Below are positions 33,648 through 43,152 of a DNA stretch of 64,000 nucleotides, in pieces. Position 1 is the first letter of the stretch; every line of letters starts with the position of its first letter. Under the pieces are notes generated by a model that searched no databases, had not been told where the DNA came from, and saw only the letters and a program-made list of their open reading frames with translations. The stretch comes from Brevibacillus fluminis (lineage in GTDB: Bacteria > Bacillota > Bacilli > Brevibacillales > Brevibacillaceae), in assembly GCF_003710825.1 (NCBI RefSeq), contig NZ_RHHQ01000008.1:124001-188000 (forward strand), in the 5' to 3' direction. Position numbers and translations under genes: made by a program.

Positions 33648-35000
33648 ATGAACAAGGAACAAGCACCGCAATTCAGCCGGACACTCACACTCCTCCCACT
33701 CGTGATTCTCGGTTTGGCCTATATGGCGCCGATGACGGTTTTTTCTACGTATGGAATAGCCGCTCAAACGACACATGGAATGATTCCGGCGGCTTATATC
33801 ATTGCTTTGGTCGCTATGCTGTTCACAGCCTATAGCTACGGCAAAATGGTGAAAGCGTATCCATCCGCTGGCTCCGCTTATACGTACACACAGAAATCGA
33901 TCAGCCCTCATCTCGGCTTTTTGGTCGGATGGTCGGTCCTCATGGATTATCTGTTCTTGCCGATGATCAACTTCCTGTTGTCAGGCGTTTTCTTGTCCGC
34001 TGCTTTCCCACAAGTTCCGTCATGGATCTGGATTGTCGGGTTTATCTGCATTATCACAATTGTAAACGTTTGCGGAATCCGCATGACCGCCAGAATCAAC
34101 GGGATTCTTGTCTTGTTCCAGTTTCTCGTAACCGTTCTCTTTGTGATTCTCTCGATCAAGGGTGTCACGCACGGCATGGGAATGGGCACATTGCTTAGCG
34201 CATTGCCGTTCTACAACCAAGATGTCCCCTTCTCGTTCGTCATGGCAGGCGCTTCGATTCTTTGCCTGTCGTTCCTCGGCTTTGATGCTGTAACTACACT
34301 CTCTGAGGAAACAGTGAATCCGAAGAGAACGGTTCCGAGAGCAATCTTCCTGGTCGCTTTCATCGGGGGCGCGCTGTTCACATTCGTCTCCTACATTGCA
34401 CAAATCGTTTACCCTGATTTCAATTCGTTCAAAGTCGTCGATTCGGCAGCATTTGAAATCGCAGAACATATCGGTGGCACAGTTTTTGCATCACTGTTTT
34501 TGGCAGGGATGATCACCTCCACCATCGGTTCCGGCATGTCGTCACACGCGAGTGCAGCGCGTCTCTTGTTCGCCATGGGCCGCGAGTCCGTTTTGCCGAA
34601 AAAATGGTTTGGGTACATTCATCCGAAGTTTCAAACCCCTTCGCTCAACATCATCTTGATCGGGGTATTCTCTCTTGCCGCACTGGTGCTTGATTTGTCA
34701 ACCGCAGCATCATTCATCAATTTCGGCGCTTTGGTCGCGTTCACCTTCGTTAACCTGTCTGTGATCGCCCACTACTACGTCCGTCAAAAGGAGCGCGGCG
34801 CTAAAGGATTTTTCCAAAACGTGCTGCTTCCTGTTATCGGCGCCTGCTTCACGATCTGGCTTTGGACGAATCTGGACAAACACTCGATTATATTGGGCAG
34901 CGTCTGGGTCGTCGTCGGCTTTGCCTACCTGCTGGCGTTGACGAAAGGCTTTTCGCAAAGGCCGCCAGAAATTCAGTTTGCGGAAGCAGATCAAGCGTAA
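33648..35000 (+). CDS. PuuP-like amine/amino-acid permease (APC superfamily)
   Basis: Inner-membrane importer of about 12 helices, 450 residues. Start ATG 33648 has AAGGAGGG 6 bp upstream; an in-frame ATG at 33528 lies upstream of the promoter and cannot be used. The sequence strongly resembles the putrescine importer PuuP: LGLAYMAPMTVFSTYGI, YPSAGSAYTYTQKSISPH, GWSVLMDYLFLPMIN, LGFDAVTTLSEETVNPKR, GMSSHASAARLLFAMGR and INFGALVAFTFVNLSV. It is followed after 52 bp by an amidase gene of the N-carbamoylputrescine type, so putrescine, a carbamoylated polyamine or a related amine is the likely cargo (inference). Expression should need sigma-54 and the divergent activator. Confidence 0.87.
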   Translation: MNKEQAPQFSRTLTLLPLVILGLAYMAPMTVFSTYGIAAQTTHGMIPAAYIIALVAMLFTAYSYGKMVKAYPSAGSAYTYTQKSISPHLGFLVGWSVLMDYLFLPMINFLLSGVFLSAAFPQVPSWIWIVGFICIITIVNVCGIRMTARINGILVLFQFLVTVLFVILSIKGVTHGMGMGTLLSALPFYNQDVPFSFVMAGASILCLSFLGFDAVTTLSEETVNPKRTVPRAIFLVAFIGGALFTFVSYIAQIVYPDFNSFKVVDSAAFEIAEHIGGTVFASLFLAGMITSTIGSGMSSHASAARLLFAMGRESVLPKKWFGYIHPKFQTPSLNIILIGVFSLAALVLDLSTAASFINFGALVAFTFVNLSVIAHYYVRQKERGAKGFFQNVLLPVIGACFTIWLWTNLDKHSIILGSVWVVVGFAYLLALTKGFSQRPPEIQFAEADQA

Positions 35001-35052
35001 CTGCGTGCAAGATTTACAAACTTAACCCACTATTTGAATGGAGGACGTTTTC

Positions 35053-35919
35053 ATGAAAACAAACAAAGTAACCATTGGCTTGATTCAAGGAAAATGCGGC
35101 AAAGATATTGCCCAAAACGTGGAATACCATGTACAAAAAGTCGAGGAAGCTGCGAAAAAAGGTGCGCAAATCATTTGCTTGCAAGAGCTGTTCAACGCTC
35201 AATATTTTTGCCAAACGGTAAATGTAGATCACTATGACCTCGCGGAGCCAATCGACAGCCCAACTTTGCAGAAAATGAGCGAGCTGGCGAAAAAATTCGA
35301 AGTTGTCCTGATCGTGCCGATTTACGAAAAAGCAGGACGCGGCGTTTACTTCAACAGCGCGGTCGTGTACGATGCGGACGGCTCCTATCTGGGAACCACT
35401 CGCAAAAACCACATTCCAGACGGCCCACAGTACCATGAAAAATATTATTTCGTGCCAGGCAACACCGGCTACCCTGTATATGAAACACGTTATGGCACGA
35501 TCGGGATCGGCATCTGCTGGGATGAGTGGTTCCCTGAAGTTGCTCGCATCCTGGCTTTGCAAGGCGCAGACATCCTGTTCTATCCATCTGCAATCGGTTC
35601 CGAGCCGGATCACCCAGAGCTGTCCACCCGCAAGGCTTGGGAAAAGGCGATCTCCGCGCACGGCATCTCCAATGGCGTCTTCATCGCGGCGGTTAACCGC
35701 GTAGGCCAGGAAGACGATATGAACTTCTACGGCGGCAGCTTCGTCAGCAACCCGCTGGGCGACATCGTTCAATCGCTCGACGGTGAGGAAGGCATTTTGA
35801 TTCAGGAAGTGGACCTTGGCGAAATCGACTTTGCCCGCAACCTGCTTCAATTTCTCCGCGACCGCCGAGTGGAGACCTACGGGCCGCTGCTGGAGAAGGA
35901 ATTATTGAAGAAAAAATAA
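35053..35919 (+). CDS. Carbon-nitrogen hydrolase, N-carbamoylputrescine amidase / beta-ureidopropionase type
   Basis: 288 residues, nitrilase superfamily, with the complete triad: Glu in CLQELFNAQYF, Lys in RKNHIPDGPQYHEKYYF and Cys in GIGICWDEWFPE. The motifs DGPQYHEKYYFVPGNTGY and FYPSAIGSEPDHPELSTR are typical of AguB-like N-carbamoylputrescine amidases and of bacterial N-carbamoyl-beta-alanine amidases, which release ammonia and CO2 from carbamoyl-amines. GGAGG lies 8 bp before ATG 35053. Second gene of the sigma-54 operon, followed by a terminator. Which of the two substrates is used cannot be decided from sequence alone. Confidence 0.88.
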   Translation: MKTNKVTIGLIQGKCGKDIAQNVEYHVQKVEEAAKKGAQIICLQELFNAQYFCQTVNVDHYDLAEPIDSPTLQKMSELAKKFEVVLIVPIYEKAGRGVYFNSAVVYDADGSYLGTTRKNHIPDGPQYHEKYYFVPGNTGYPVYETRYGTIGIGICWDEWFPEVARILALQGADILFYPSAIGSEPDHPELSTRKAWEKAISAHGISNGVFIAAVNRVGQEDDMNFYGGSFVSNPLGDIVQSLDGEEGILIQEVDLGEIDFARNLLQFLRDRRVETYGPLLEKELLKKK

Positions 35920-35942
35920 ATAGTTTTCGGATCGATGACGAA

Positions 35943-35985
35943 AAGAACCGACAGGTATAGACCTGCCGGTTCTTCTTTCTTTTCG
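35943..35985 (+). terminator. Terminator of the permease-amidase operon
   Basis: AAGAACCG-A-CAGGT, loop ATAG, ACCTG-C-CGGTTCTT, then CTTTCTTTT. It also separates the operon from the convergent protease gene. Confidence 0.85.
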
Positions 35986-35990
35986 CTACT

Positions 35991-38900
35991 TTACTTTCCA
36001 ATCACTGTAACCCGGATCGTCACTTTTTGATTCTGAATGGTTGCCGTAATCGTTGCCTTTCCTTCTGCGAGCGCCGTTATCACTCCGTCTTTCACAGTAG
36101 CAACTGCTGGCGCATCACTTGTCCATTCTGCTTTTTGTGTAACAATCTCTTTGCTTCCGTCCTTGTAATAGGCGGTTAGTTTAATCGCCTGCGTTTTATC
36201 GATCTCCAGCCTCACTGAACGTTTGCTGGGTGTGACCCTCTTTATTTCTTTAGGTACCTCTTTTGAGACGGTAACCGGAATCTCCAGGCGCTTCCCTTCA
36301 TAGCGAACTGTGATAACCGCTTTCCCTTCCTTCTTACCAGCTGTGATCAGTCCCTGTTTGGCGGTTGCGATGGAAGAAGCGCTAGTACGGTACTTCGCGT
36401 TTGGATCATGGGTGATATCCTTCTCCGTACCATCAGAATAAACACCATAAATCGTCAGTTCTTTCTCTTCGCTCGGTTTCAACAATATGCTGCTTTCCGA
36501 TGCCCGCATCCCGGTGAGAATCGTCTCTTTGGGTTCTACTTTTACCCGAGCCGATGCCGTCTTGTTCCCGTCGACAGTCGTGACCGTCACCGTTGCTTCT
36601 CCTACTACCAGCGGTGTCACCTTCCCGTTTGGATCGACGGATGCTACGGTTGGTTCGCTGCTTGTCCAGACCACTTGCTGGTTGGTTGCGTTGGAAGGCT
36701 GAATGCTTGCTACCAAACGTTCACCGTCCCCGCCTGCTTTCAACGTCAACGTTGTCTTATTCAGGCTAACGCTCGTCACCGGATAGTAGGACGGTGTTGG
36801 AGGCGTGTAGCTGGAAACCGTTACGGTGAATTGGGTTTGAGCTTGGGCTCCCTTCGAATCCTCAGCTGTTACCGTAATTTTCGCCTTACCCGCGGAGACC
36901 GGCGTCATGGTGATGGTGTTGTTTTGCATGCTGACGTTGGCCACTGCCGGAGTGTCCGATTTTGCGAATAGTGTCAGATTGTCCCTTGCATCAGCATCGG
37001 TGAATGTATTACCCGCATCAATCTGGATGCTTCCTTGTCCGGCTGTAAGCGATTGGTCGCGAATCGGGCTTGCGACAACTGGCGCGTGGTTGGTGTCATT
37101 GCCAGTTGTTACTGTAACTGGGTTGGAGAAGCCCTCGTTGTCGCCGCCTTTGACAAGCAAGCAAAACGTATACGATTGGTTGGGTTCTAAATAATCAACG
37201 GTAACACTCGAACTATCTACCTCGGGATTGGTCAATTTTCTTTTATCAATTTCCCCATCGTCATACATCTGCACGATGTAATACTTTTCAGCCCCGGGAG
37301 GAGGGCTCCATGAAAAACTTGCAGACGTGTCATCATGACCCTCACTTACAAAAGATGTAATGGGAGTAGAAAAATGTAACTGGATATCTGAATTAATACT
37401 CCCCGGTATCTCTTTTGCTTGGAAATGTTGAAACGTATCAAACGCATCATCGAAAAATTCTACTTCTATTGATGTGTTATCAGCTTTTTCATGCGATTTT
37501 ACCTTACCAAACAGCCGAAGCTCGGCTGTATTAGTCGACCTCGTTAAGATGAGCTTTGCTGTCAGTCCTTCCGGAAGATTTCGAACGGCCGCACGATTCA
37601 GTTGTATCAAATCATCCCCAGGTCTCCCTCGGAAAGTAAACATATCAAGCCCCATTGTTATGGGATTAAAAAGAGAACCATCATTCACATAAGATTCATA
37701 AAAATCTTCGCTATAATATTCGATACCTGGCATTCGCTCAATATAAACATTCCATATGCGTGAGTAACCAACTTGGTTGGTGATCGTGTACTTTACAGGT
37801 TCTGCATGTAGAGCTTCGGTGAAATCCTGTTTTCCTTTTGGAGCATAGTCCATGCCTGGCGGAAGCTCGATGACAGGTTCTAATGCTTTCAGTTCCTCAT
37901 CGGTAGTCTCATAAGGAACAAACGCTCTAATTATGGATTCCGTAGGATCTATGCTATCCACATTCCGCCCATCAGGCCTAAAGGTAAATCTCGTTGGATT
38001 CAGTCCAATACCCACCTGCTTCCAAGCATCATCAACAATTTTCTCCACTAGTGCGGAATCGAGCGCATTTTCTTGCGCGTATTCACTCGCGCCTAACAGG
38101 AAGGCTTCTCGTGCATCTTCAAATTTTGATACTGAGGTCAAATGGAATAAAGCATTATACGTCGTGTGCAGTAGTAGGTCTTTACCATCCAGACCTGCTG
38201 CAACAGCTTTGGTGGCAATCAGATAAGCAGCATGATTGGGAATGCCGCTGTTTATGTGGACACCACCGTTGTCATAATCATACGGCAAGTTTTGGTAGTC
38301 ATTCATATGTGCAGGCTGATCGTATTTTCCCGGATTCTCCATATCCCGTAGAACAAGTCCCGTTTCTTCACCAATCTGCCAATCGCTATCTTTCTCTACG
38401 CCCTTTTCAATCAGTTCGCCCAAAATATCCGAAATGGATTCATTGAGCGCACCGGATTGGTCGCGGTATTCCAATTCTGCAGTATACGCCGTAACTCCAT
38501 GCGTAATCTCATGCGCAACTACATCCAATGAGCAGGACAGGCATTTCATGCTGTACTCATATTCATACTGTGTATCTGTACTTCCATCACCGTAATACAT
38601 AGCCCCCGTCGATTCATCAAAAAATGCATTATCCATTGGTTCACCCGGGTAATCCTCATAATGGACGACCGACTGAATACTCGTTCCTTTATTATCGAAG
38701 CTGTTGCGGTTCAGTTCGGATTGATAAAAATCATAAACCACCCCAGCATTGAAGTGCGCGTCTACCGCATCACTATCCGTAAATTCGCCGGTTGGGCTGG
38801 AAATACGGGTCCCCAAGTCTCCTCCATCTGAAGCCAATGTTTCAATGCTGCCATGTTCAGTGCCTTGCTGCCACATCTGCTTTGTGATATCCAGCAAATA

Positions 38901-39689
38901 GTACGCTCCTATGCTGTTTGGATCAAGCGCTCCCTCTTTATCTTGGTAAACATTCAGCTTGCGTGAAGCTTTTTCTCCTTGCCCTGTTCCCTCAACTGCA
39001 TTCTCGAATTTGATACTTCCTCCTGCATCCTCATGCTGCAAATTGCTGTACTTATCGATAACCTCTCCCGTATCTGCATTAACAAAGCCAACCCAGCTGC
39101 CAATGGTCGGAGAATAATAGCTCAGTTTGATCCGATAGGCCAGGTAAGTTTTCCCTTTGAAAGGGTAGATCAAAAGCTCTGTGCTCGGTTTGGATGCTTT
39201 CCCTGTACCGGACCTGGCATCCCACTTGATCGGCTGCTTCAGCTCTTTTTCAAGTTCTTTCTGGAAACGCGAAACGGCCTTCTTTGCACTCAACTTCGGC
39301 GTCGTATCCACATTCAGCTTCTGCCCACTATCGCCTTCTTTGTCACGGACGGAATAAACCCGCCGCTTTTCATCCAAATGCACCTGCACGTATTTCCCGT
39401 ACACCGGAATACCTTGGTAGGTCTGTTGATACAAATAATGATGATTTCCGTACTCGTCCGCCTGCTTCTTCAAAAGTGTAAGCTGGCTCTTCTCTCCGGA
39501 AACGCGTGCCACCTTCCGTTTCACCGTCAAAAAATCCAATACGTCCTGGTCGGTTTGCAATGGTTTGGACAAGACCGCTCGCTCTTCTTTTGCTGCCACC
39601 TTACTGCCTGTCCATCCAAATGATGAACAAACTAGCGCAATAATCATGATAATGCGAATAAAAAGAAAATGACGCCGAAAATTCCCCAT
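35991..39689 (-). CDS. Secreted modular M4 (thermolysin/bacillolysin-like) metalloprotease
   Basis: Extracellular zinc protease, 1232 residues from ATG 39689 (MGNFRRHFLFIR... with the helix IRIIMIIALVCSSFGW as signal peptide). Pre-pro region with FTP and PepSY-like parts (to about 240), then the peptidase. Zinc ligands are His393 and His397 in HEITH with catalytic Glu394, and Glu417 in GALNESISDI, at exactly the thermolysin spacing; VHINSGIPNHAAYL holds the transition-state His. After about residue 640 there is a spacer region, a fibronectin-III-like domain (ASFSWSPPPGAEKYYIVQMYDDG), a cadherin-like domain (NHAPVVASPIRDQSLTAG) and three Ig-like/BIG2 repeats starting near VTSVSLNKTTLTL, ILTGMRASESSI and IKRVTPSKRSV. 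Ordinary bacillolysins are about half this length. Confidence 0.9.
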   Translation of the reverse strand: MGNFRRHFLFIRIIMIIALVCSSFGWTGSKVAAKEERAVLSKPLQTDQDVLDFLTVKRKVARVSGEKSQLTLLKKQADEYGNHHYLYQQTYQGIPVYGKYVQVHLDEKRRVYSVRDKEGDSGQKLNVDTTPKLSAKKAVSRFQKELEKELKQPIKWDARSGTGKASKPSTELLIYPFKGKTYLAYRIKLSYYSPTIGSWVGFVNADTGEVIDKYSNLQHEDAGGSIKFENAVEGTGQGEKASRKLNVYQDKEGALDPNSIGAYYLLDITKQMWQQGTEHGSIETLASDGGDLGTRISSPTGEFTDSDAVDAHFNAGVVYDFYQSELNRNSFDNKGTSIQSVVHYEDYPGEPMDNAFFDESTGAMYYGDGSTDTQYEYEYSMKCLSCSLDVVAHEITHGVTAYTAELEYRDQSGALNESISDILGELIEKGVEKDSDWQIGEETGLVLRDMENPGKYDQPAHMNDYQNLPYDYDNGGVHINSGIPNHAAYLIATKAVAAGLDGKDLLLHTTYNALFHLTSVSKFEDAREAFLLGASEYAQENALDSALVEKIVDDAWKQVGIGLNPTRFTFRPDGRNVDSIDPTESIIRAFVPYETTDEELKALEPVIELPPGMDYAPKGKQDFTEALHAEPVKYTITNQVGYSRIWNVYIERMPGIEYYSEDFYESYVNDGSLFNPITMGLDMFTFRGRPGDDLIQLNRAAVRNLPEGLTAKLILTRSTNTAELRLFGKVKSHEKADNTSIEVEFFDDAFDTFQHFQAKEIPGSINSDIQLHFSTPITSFVSEGHDDTSASFSWSPPPGAEKYYIVQMYDDGEIDKRKLTNPEVDSSSVTVDYLEPNQSYTFCLLVKGGDNEGFSNPVTVTTGNDTNHAPVVASPIRDQSLTAGQGSIQIDAGNTFTDADARDNLTLFAKSDTPAVANVSMQNNTITMTPVSAGKAKITVTAEDSKGAQAQTQFTVTVSSYTPPTPSYYPVTSVSLNKTTLTLKAGGDGERLVASIQPSNATNQQVVWTSSEPTVASVDPNGKVTPLVVGEATVTVTTVDGNKTASARVKVEPKETILTGMRASESSILLKPSEEKELTIYGVYSDGTEKDITHDPNAKYRTSASSIATAKQGLITAGKKEGKAVITVRYEGKRLEIPVTVSKEVPKEIKRVTPSKRSVRLEIDKTQAIKLTAYYKDGSKEIVTQKAEWTSDAPAVATVKDGVITALAEGKATITATIQNQKVTIRVTVIGK

Positions 39690-39796
39690 CTCTCTACAAA
39701 ATCCCCCTTTTTTCACAATGGGGCAATCATAACATAAGTGGTCTAATTTTCCAATTATTTCAATCAACTGTTCGCAATTTTGACTTAGTGTTATGC

Positions 39797-39904
39797 ATCG
39801 GGCTCACCGTCGAGCATGCGAATGAAACCGCATGGCGTTTTTGGGAAAAGCAAGGCTTTGCGATCGATCGGGAGTTTCGCACATACTTTCGCGCCATTGT
39901 TTAG
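39797..39904 (+). pseudogene. C-terminal remnant of a GNAT acetyltransferase gene
   Basis: An open frame reads IGLTVEHANETAWRFWEKQG followed by F-A-I-D-R-E-F-R-T-Y and a TAG stop. This is the classic final strand and helix of a GNAT N-acetyltransferase. No start codon, ribosome site or acetyl-CoA-binding core is found upstream; the preceding sequence is unrelated. Only about 36 codons remain, next to the protease promoter, suggesting loss or replacement at this point. Confidence 0.6.
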
Positions 39905-39929
39905 TAACGGAGGGGGGCTACAGTTCAGA

Positions 39930-39946
39930 TATAGTTATAAACTATA
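39930..39946. promoter_or_regulatory. AT-rich palindrome upstream of the methyltransferase gene
   Basis: TATAGTT-ATA-AACTATA, a perfect 7-bp inverted repeat about 80 bp before the gene start. Candidate operator. Confidence 0.4.
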
Positions 39947-40026
39947 CAACTAATAAAATCTATATATTCGACCTATAACGAAATTTGTTTTACTATATGT
40001 CTAAGAATAGTAAGGAGGCGTAACCA

Positions 40027-40716
40027 ATGGAAACCAATCGGAGTAAAGTCATTGAGCGGTTTGATGATATCGCGAGTGAATATGATCAGCAAAGAAGGAA
40101 ACTGATCCCTTGTTTCGACGACTTTTATCGCATTCCCGTATCCGTAGCAAGTACAACCAAGGAATCTCCTACAATATTAGATATCGGGGCCGGAACGGGA
40201 CTCTTCTCGTCCTTTCTCCTGGAGAAATACCCCCAAGCAAAATTGACGCTGATTGATATTTCGGAAAAAATGTTGGAGGTCGCAAAGTCGCGCTTTACGA
40301 ATCAACCAAATGTAACATACATCGTGGATGACTATACGAAGCATGAATTTGCTGATACGTATGACATTGTTATTTCCTCCCTCTCCATTCATCATCTAAC
40401 AGATGCGGAAAAGAAGAATCTTTACGCCAAGATTTTCTCCATCATGAACAACGATAGCTTGTTTATTAATGCTGACCAGGTTCTTGGGCATACCCCCTAT
40501 ATTGAAACCATGTATAAAGACGATTGGAAGAAAAAAGTGGAAGGCAGCGGATTATCTACTACCGAATTAACTTCTGCTTATGAAAGAACGAAGCTGGATA
40601 AAATGTCGCCATTAGATGAACAAATCACCTGGCTCAAGGATATTGGTTTTTCAGATGTAGATTGTGTTTATAAGTATTTTAACTTTGCTGTATTATTCGG
40701 AAGGAAACTGAAATGA
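40027..40716 (+). CDS. Class I SAM-dependent methyltransferase
   Basis: 229 residues with the methyltransferase-25/12 core: motif I TILDIGAGTGLFSSFLL, the acidic residue of LTLIDISEKML (motif II), and DIVISSLSIHHL (motif IV). N-terminal RFDDIASEYDQQRRKLIP is typical of small-molecule methyltransferases such as the UbiE-like group. Substrate unknown. AGGAGG is 8 bp before the ATG. It is a single-gene unit with its own terminator, convergent with mdh. It is AT-richer than the neighbouring core genes, consistent with acquisition. Confidence 0.85.
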   Translation: METNRSKVIERFDDIASEYDQQRRKLIPCFDDFYRIPVSVASTTKESPTILDIGAGTGLFSSFLLEKYPQAKLTLIDISEKMLEVAKSRFTNQPNVTYIVDDYTKHEFADTYDIVISSLSIHHLTDAEKKNLYAKIFSIMNNDSLFINADQVLGHTPYIETMYKDDWKKKVEGSGLSTTELTSAYERTKLDKMSPLDEQITWLKDIGFSDVDCVYKYFNFAVLFGRKLK

Positions 40717-40756
40717 AAAAAGGGGCTGCCCGAAGGCAAGCCCCTTTGCTTTTTTC
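40716..40756. terminator. Bidirectional terminator between the methyltransferase gene and mdh
   Basis: AAAGGGGCTGCC-CGAA-GGCAAGCCCCTTT, with A and T runs on either side (one bulged A). Confidence 0.8.
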
Positions 40757-40763
40757 GTTTGTT

Positions 40764-41702
40764 TTATGCCAAAACCTTCATGACGGTGCGAACCGAATCA
40801 GCAGATTTGTCCAAAGCTGCTCTTTCTTCCGCCGTCAATTCCAGCTCGTATACTTTCTCGATGCCTTTTGCACCCAGGAGGGTAGGTACGCCCAGGTAGA
40901 GATCGCTGTAGCCGTATTCGCCTTCTAAATACGCGATGGATGGCAGGATGCGCTTCTTGTCTTTGATGACGGCTTCAGCCATTTGTACAAGCGCTGCTGC
41001 CGGTGCATAGTATGCGGAACCGTTGCCGAGGAGTGCGACGATCTCGCCGCCGCCTTTGCGGGTACGCTCAACGATTGCATCCAGACGATCCTTCGGAATC
41101 AAGGTCTCGAGCGGGATGCCCCCTGCATAGGAGTAGCGAACCAACGGAACCATCTCGTCGCCGTGGCCACCTAGTACAAATCCTGTTACATCTTCAACGG
41201 ATACGTTCAGCTCTTGCGCGACGAACGTGCGGAAGCGGGCTGTATCCAAAACGCCGGATTGACCGATTACGCGCTCTTTCGGGAAGCCAGATGTTTTGAA
41301 GAAAGTGTAAGTCATGGCGTCAACTGGATTGGACAATACAATAACAACGGAGTTTGGAGCATAGGTTTTCACTTGTTCTGCTACGGAACGCATGATGCCA
41401 GCATTTGTGTTGACCAAGTCGTCACGGGACATGCCTGGTTTACGAGCGATACCCGCGGTAATGATGACCATTTCAGCATCTTTGATGTCCTCATAGTTCG
41501 CAGTTCCCGTGATGTTCGCGTCAAAACCCAAAACCGGGGATGACTCCATCATGTCGAGCGCTTTCCCTTTGGTTGGGTTTTCCAGTTGAGGGATGTCAAC
41601 CAGAACGACGTCACCTAGTTCTTTTTGGCCAAGGATGAATGCTGTTGTTGCTCCGGTAAATCCACTGCCGATCACGGCAATTTTTTTACGATTGAAACTC
41701 AC
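40764..41702 (-). CDS. mdh: Malate dehydrogenase
   Basis: TCA-cycle oxidation of malate to oxaloacetate with NAD. 312 residues, LDH-like type as in Bacillus. NAD fold [19 protein letters not shown]; substrate-binding [24 protein letters not shown] segment ([20 protein letters not shown]); catalytic His in [24 protein letters not shown] precedes the ATG. Last gene of citZ-icd-mdh, 45 bp after icd. Confidence 0.96.
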   Translation of the reverse strand: MSFNRKKIAVIGSGFTGATTAFILGQKELGDVVLVDIPQLENPTKGKALDMMESSPVLGFDANITGTANYEDIKDAEMVIITAGIARKPGMSRDDLVNTNAGIMRSVAEQVKTYAPNSVVIVLSNPVDAMTYTFFKTSGFPKERVIGQSGVLDTARFRTFVAQELNVSVEDVTGFVLGGHGDEMVPLVRYSYAGGIPLETLIPKDRLDAIVERTRKGGGEIVALLGNGSAYYAPAAALVQMAEAVIKDKKRILPSIAYLEGEYGYSDLYLGVPTLLGAKGIEKVYELELTAEERAALDKSADSVRTVMKVLA

Positions 41703-41747
41703 ATTTGTTCCCTCCTTGTATTTCCTTTTTAGTTGTACACCTCTATA

Positions 41748-43031
41748 TTACATGTTTTTGATCAACGCATCAGCAAATTCCGAGCATTTCAGTTCGGAAG
41801 CGCCATCCATCAGTCGAGCAAAGTCATACGTAACGGTTTTTGCGGAGATTGTTTTCTCCATGGAGTTGATGAGCAGATCAGCCGCTTCGTTCCAGCCCAG
41901 GTGGCGGAACAGCATTTCCCCGGAGAGGATAACGGAAGATGGGTTCACTTTGTCCAGACCAGCGTATTTTGGAGCTGTACCATGTGTTGCTTCGAATACA
42001 GCGTGACCAGTTACGTAGTTAATGTTTGCACCTGGAGCGATACCGATACCGCCTACTTGTGCAGCCAGTGCGTCGGAGATGTAGTCACCGTTCAGGTTGA
42101 GCGTTGCTACGACATCGTACTCAGCTGGACGAGTCAGGATTTGTTGCAGGAATGCGTCGGCGATTACATCTTTCACGATGATTTTGCCAGCTGCTTCCGC
42201 TTCTTTTTGCGCTTTGTCAGCGTCGCCGCCTTCAGCTTTGATGCGGTCGTATTGTGCCCATGTGAATACGCGATCGCCGAATTCAGCTTCAGCCAGTGCG
42301 TAGCCCCATGTTTTGAAGCCGCCCTCGGTGAATTTCATGATGTTGCCTTTGTGAACTAGTGTAACGGATTTGCGGTTGTTTTCGAGTGCATAGTTGATCG
42401 CTGCGCGAACCAGACGCTCTGTACCTTCTTTTGATACAGGCTTGATTCCAATACCAGAAGTTTCTGGGAAGCGGATTTTTTTCACGCCCATCTCTTTTTG
42501 CAGGAACTCGATTACTTTTTTCACTTCAGGTGTACCTTCAGCCCACTCAACACCCGCATAGATGTCCTCAGTGTTTTCACGGAAGATCACCATGTCTGTT
42601 TGCTCAGGATGTTTTACTGGGGATGGCACGCCGTCAAAGTATTGAACAGGACGCACGCAAGCATACAGATCCAGCTCTTGGCGCAGTGCCACGTTGATGG
42701 AGCGGATACCGCCGCCTACAGGTGTAGTCAAAGGACCTTTGATTGCGATCAGGTATTCGTTGATTGCAGTGAGAGTATCTTCAGGCAGCCATTCGCCGTA
42801 GTTGTTGAACGCTTTTTCACCAGCGAAAACTTCGAACCAAGCAATTTTCTTTTCGCCTTTGTATGCTTTTTCAACCGCTGCATCGAGTACGCGTACGGAA
42901 GCGTTCCAGATGTCAGGACCAGTACCGTCACCTTCGATGAAAGGGATGATTGGGTTGTTAGGTACGTTGAGTTTGCCGTTATCGACTGTGATTTTTTCGC
43001 CTGCAGCAGGCAGTGCCAAATTTTTGAACAA
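41748..43031 (-). CDS. icd: Isocitrate dehydrogenase (NADP)
   Basis: Oxidative decarboxylation of isocitrate to 2-oxoglutarate. About 427 residues. The likely start is TTG 43031, 6 bp after GGAGGGG. The ATG at 43046 contains that ribosome site within its own first codons and has no other; the B. subtilis protein also begins close to GEKITV. Motifs: [14 protein letters not shown], the substrate serine loop [30 protein letters not shown] with [13 protein letters not shown], and the NADP loop [18 protein letters not shown]. Middle gene of citZ-icd-mdh. Confidence 0.95.
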   Translation of the reverse strand: MFKNLALPAAGEKITVDNGKLNVPNNPIIPFIEGDGTGPDIWNASVRVLDAAVEKAYKGEKKIAWFEVFAGEKAFNNYGEWLPEDTLTAINEYLIAIKGPLTTPVGGGIRSINVALRQELDLYACVRPVQYFDGVPSPVKHPEQTDMVIFRENTEDIYAGVEWAEGTPEVKKVIEFLQKEMGVKKIRFPETSGIGIKPVSKEGTERLVRAAINYALENNRKSVTLVHKGNIMKFTEGGFKTWGYALAEAEFGDRVFTWAQYDRIKAEGGDADKAQKEAEAAGKIIVKDVIADAFLQQILTRPAEYDVVATLNLNGDYISDALAAQVGGIGIAPGANINYVTGHAVFEATHGTAPKYAGLDKVNPSSVILSGEMLFRHLGWNEAADLLINSMEKTISAKTVTYDFARLMDGASELKCSEFADALIKNM

Positions 43032-43095
43032 GGAAAACCCCTCCATAATGATTAGTTCACTTTTATTGAAGTTAAAAGTTGTAAACAATGACAGA

Positions 43096-43135
43096 CGTAG
43101 AGAAACTACCACAAGCTGGTGGTAGTCCTTCTACG
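43096..43135 (-). other. Intercistronic hairpin between citZ and icd
   Basis: Two stacked stems: ACTACCAC / GTGGTAGT around loop AAGCTG, and CGTAGA / TCTACG outside a 3x3 internal loop. No T run follows in either direction, so RNA stabilisation or processing is more likely than termination. Confidence 0.55.
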
Positions 43136-43152
43136 CCATGATAAACCTGAAC

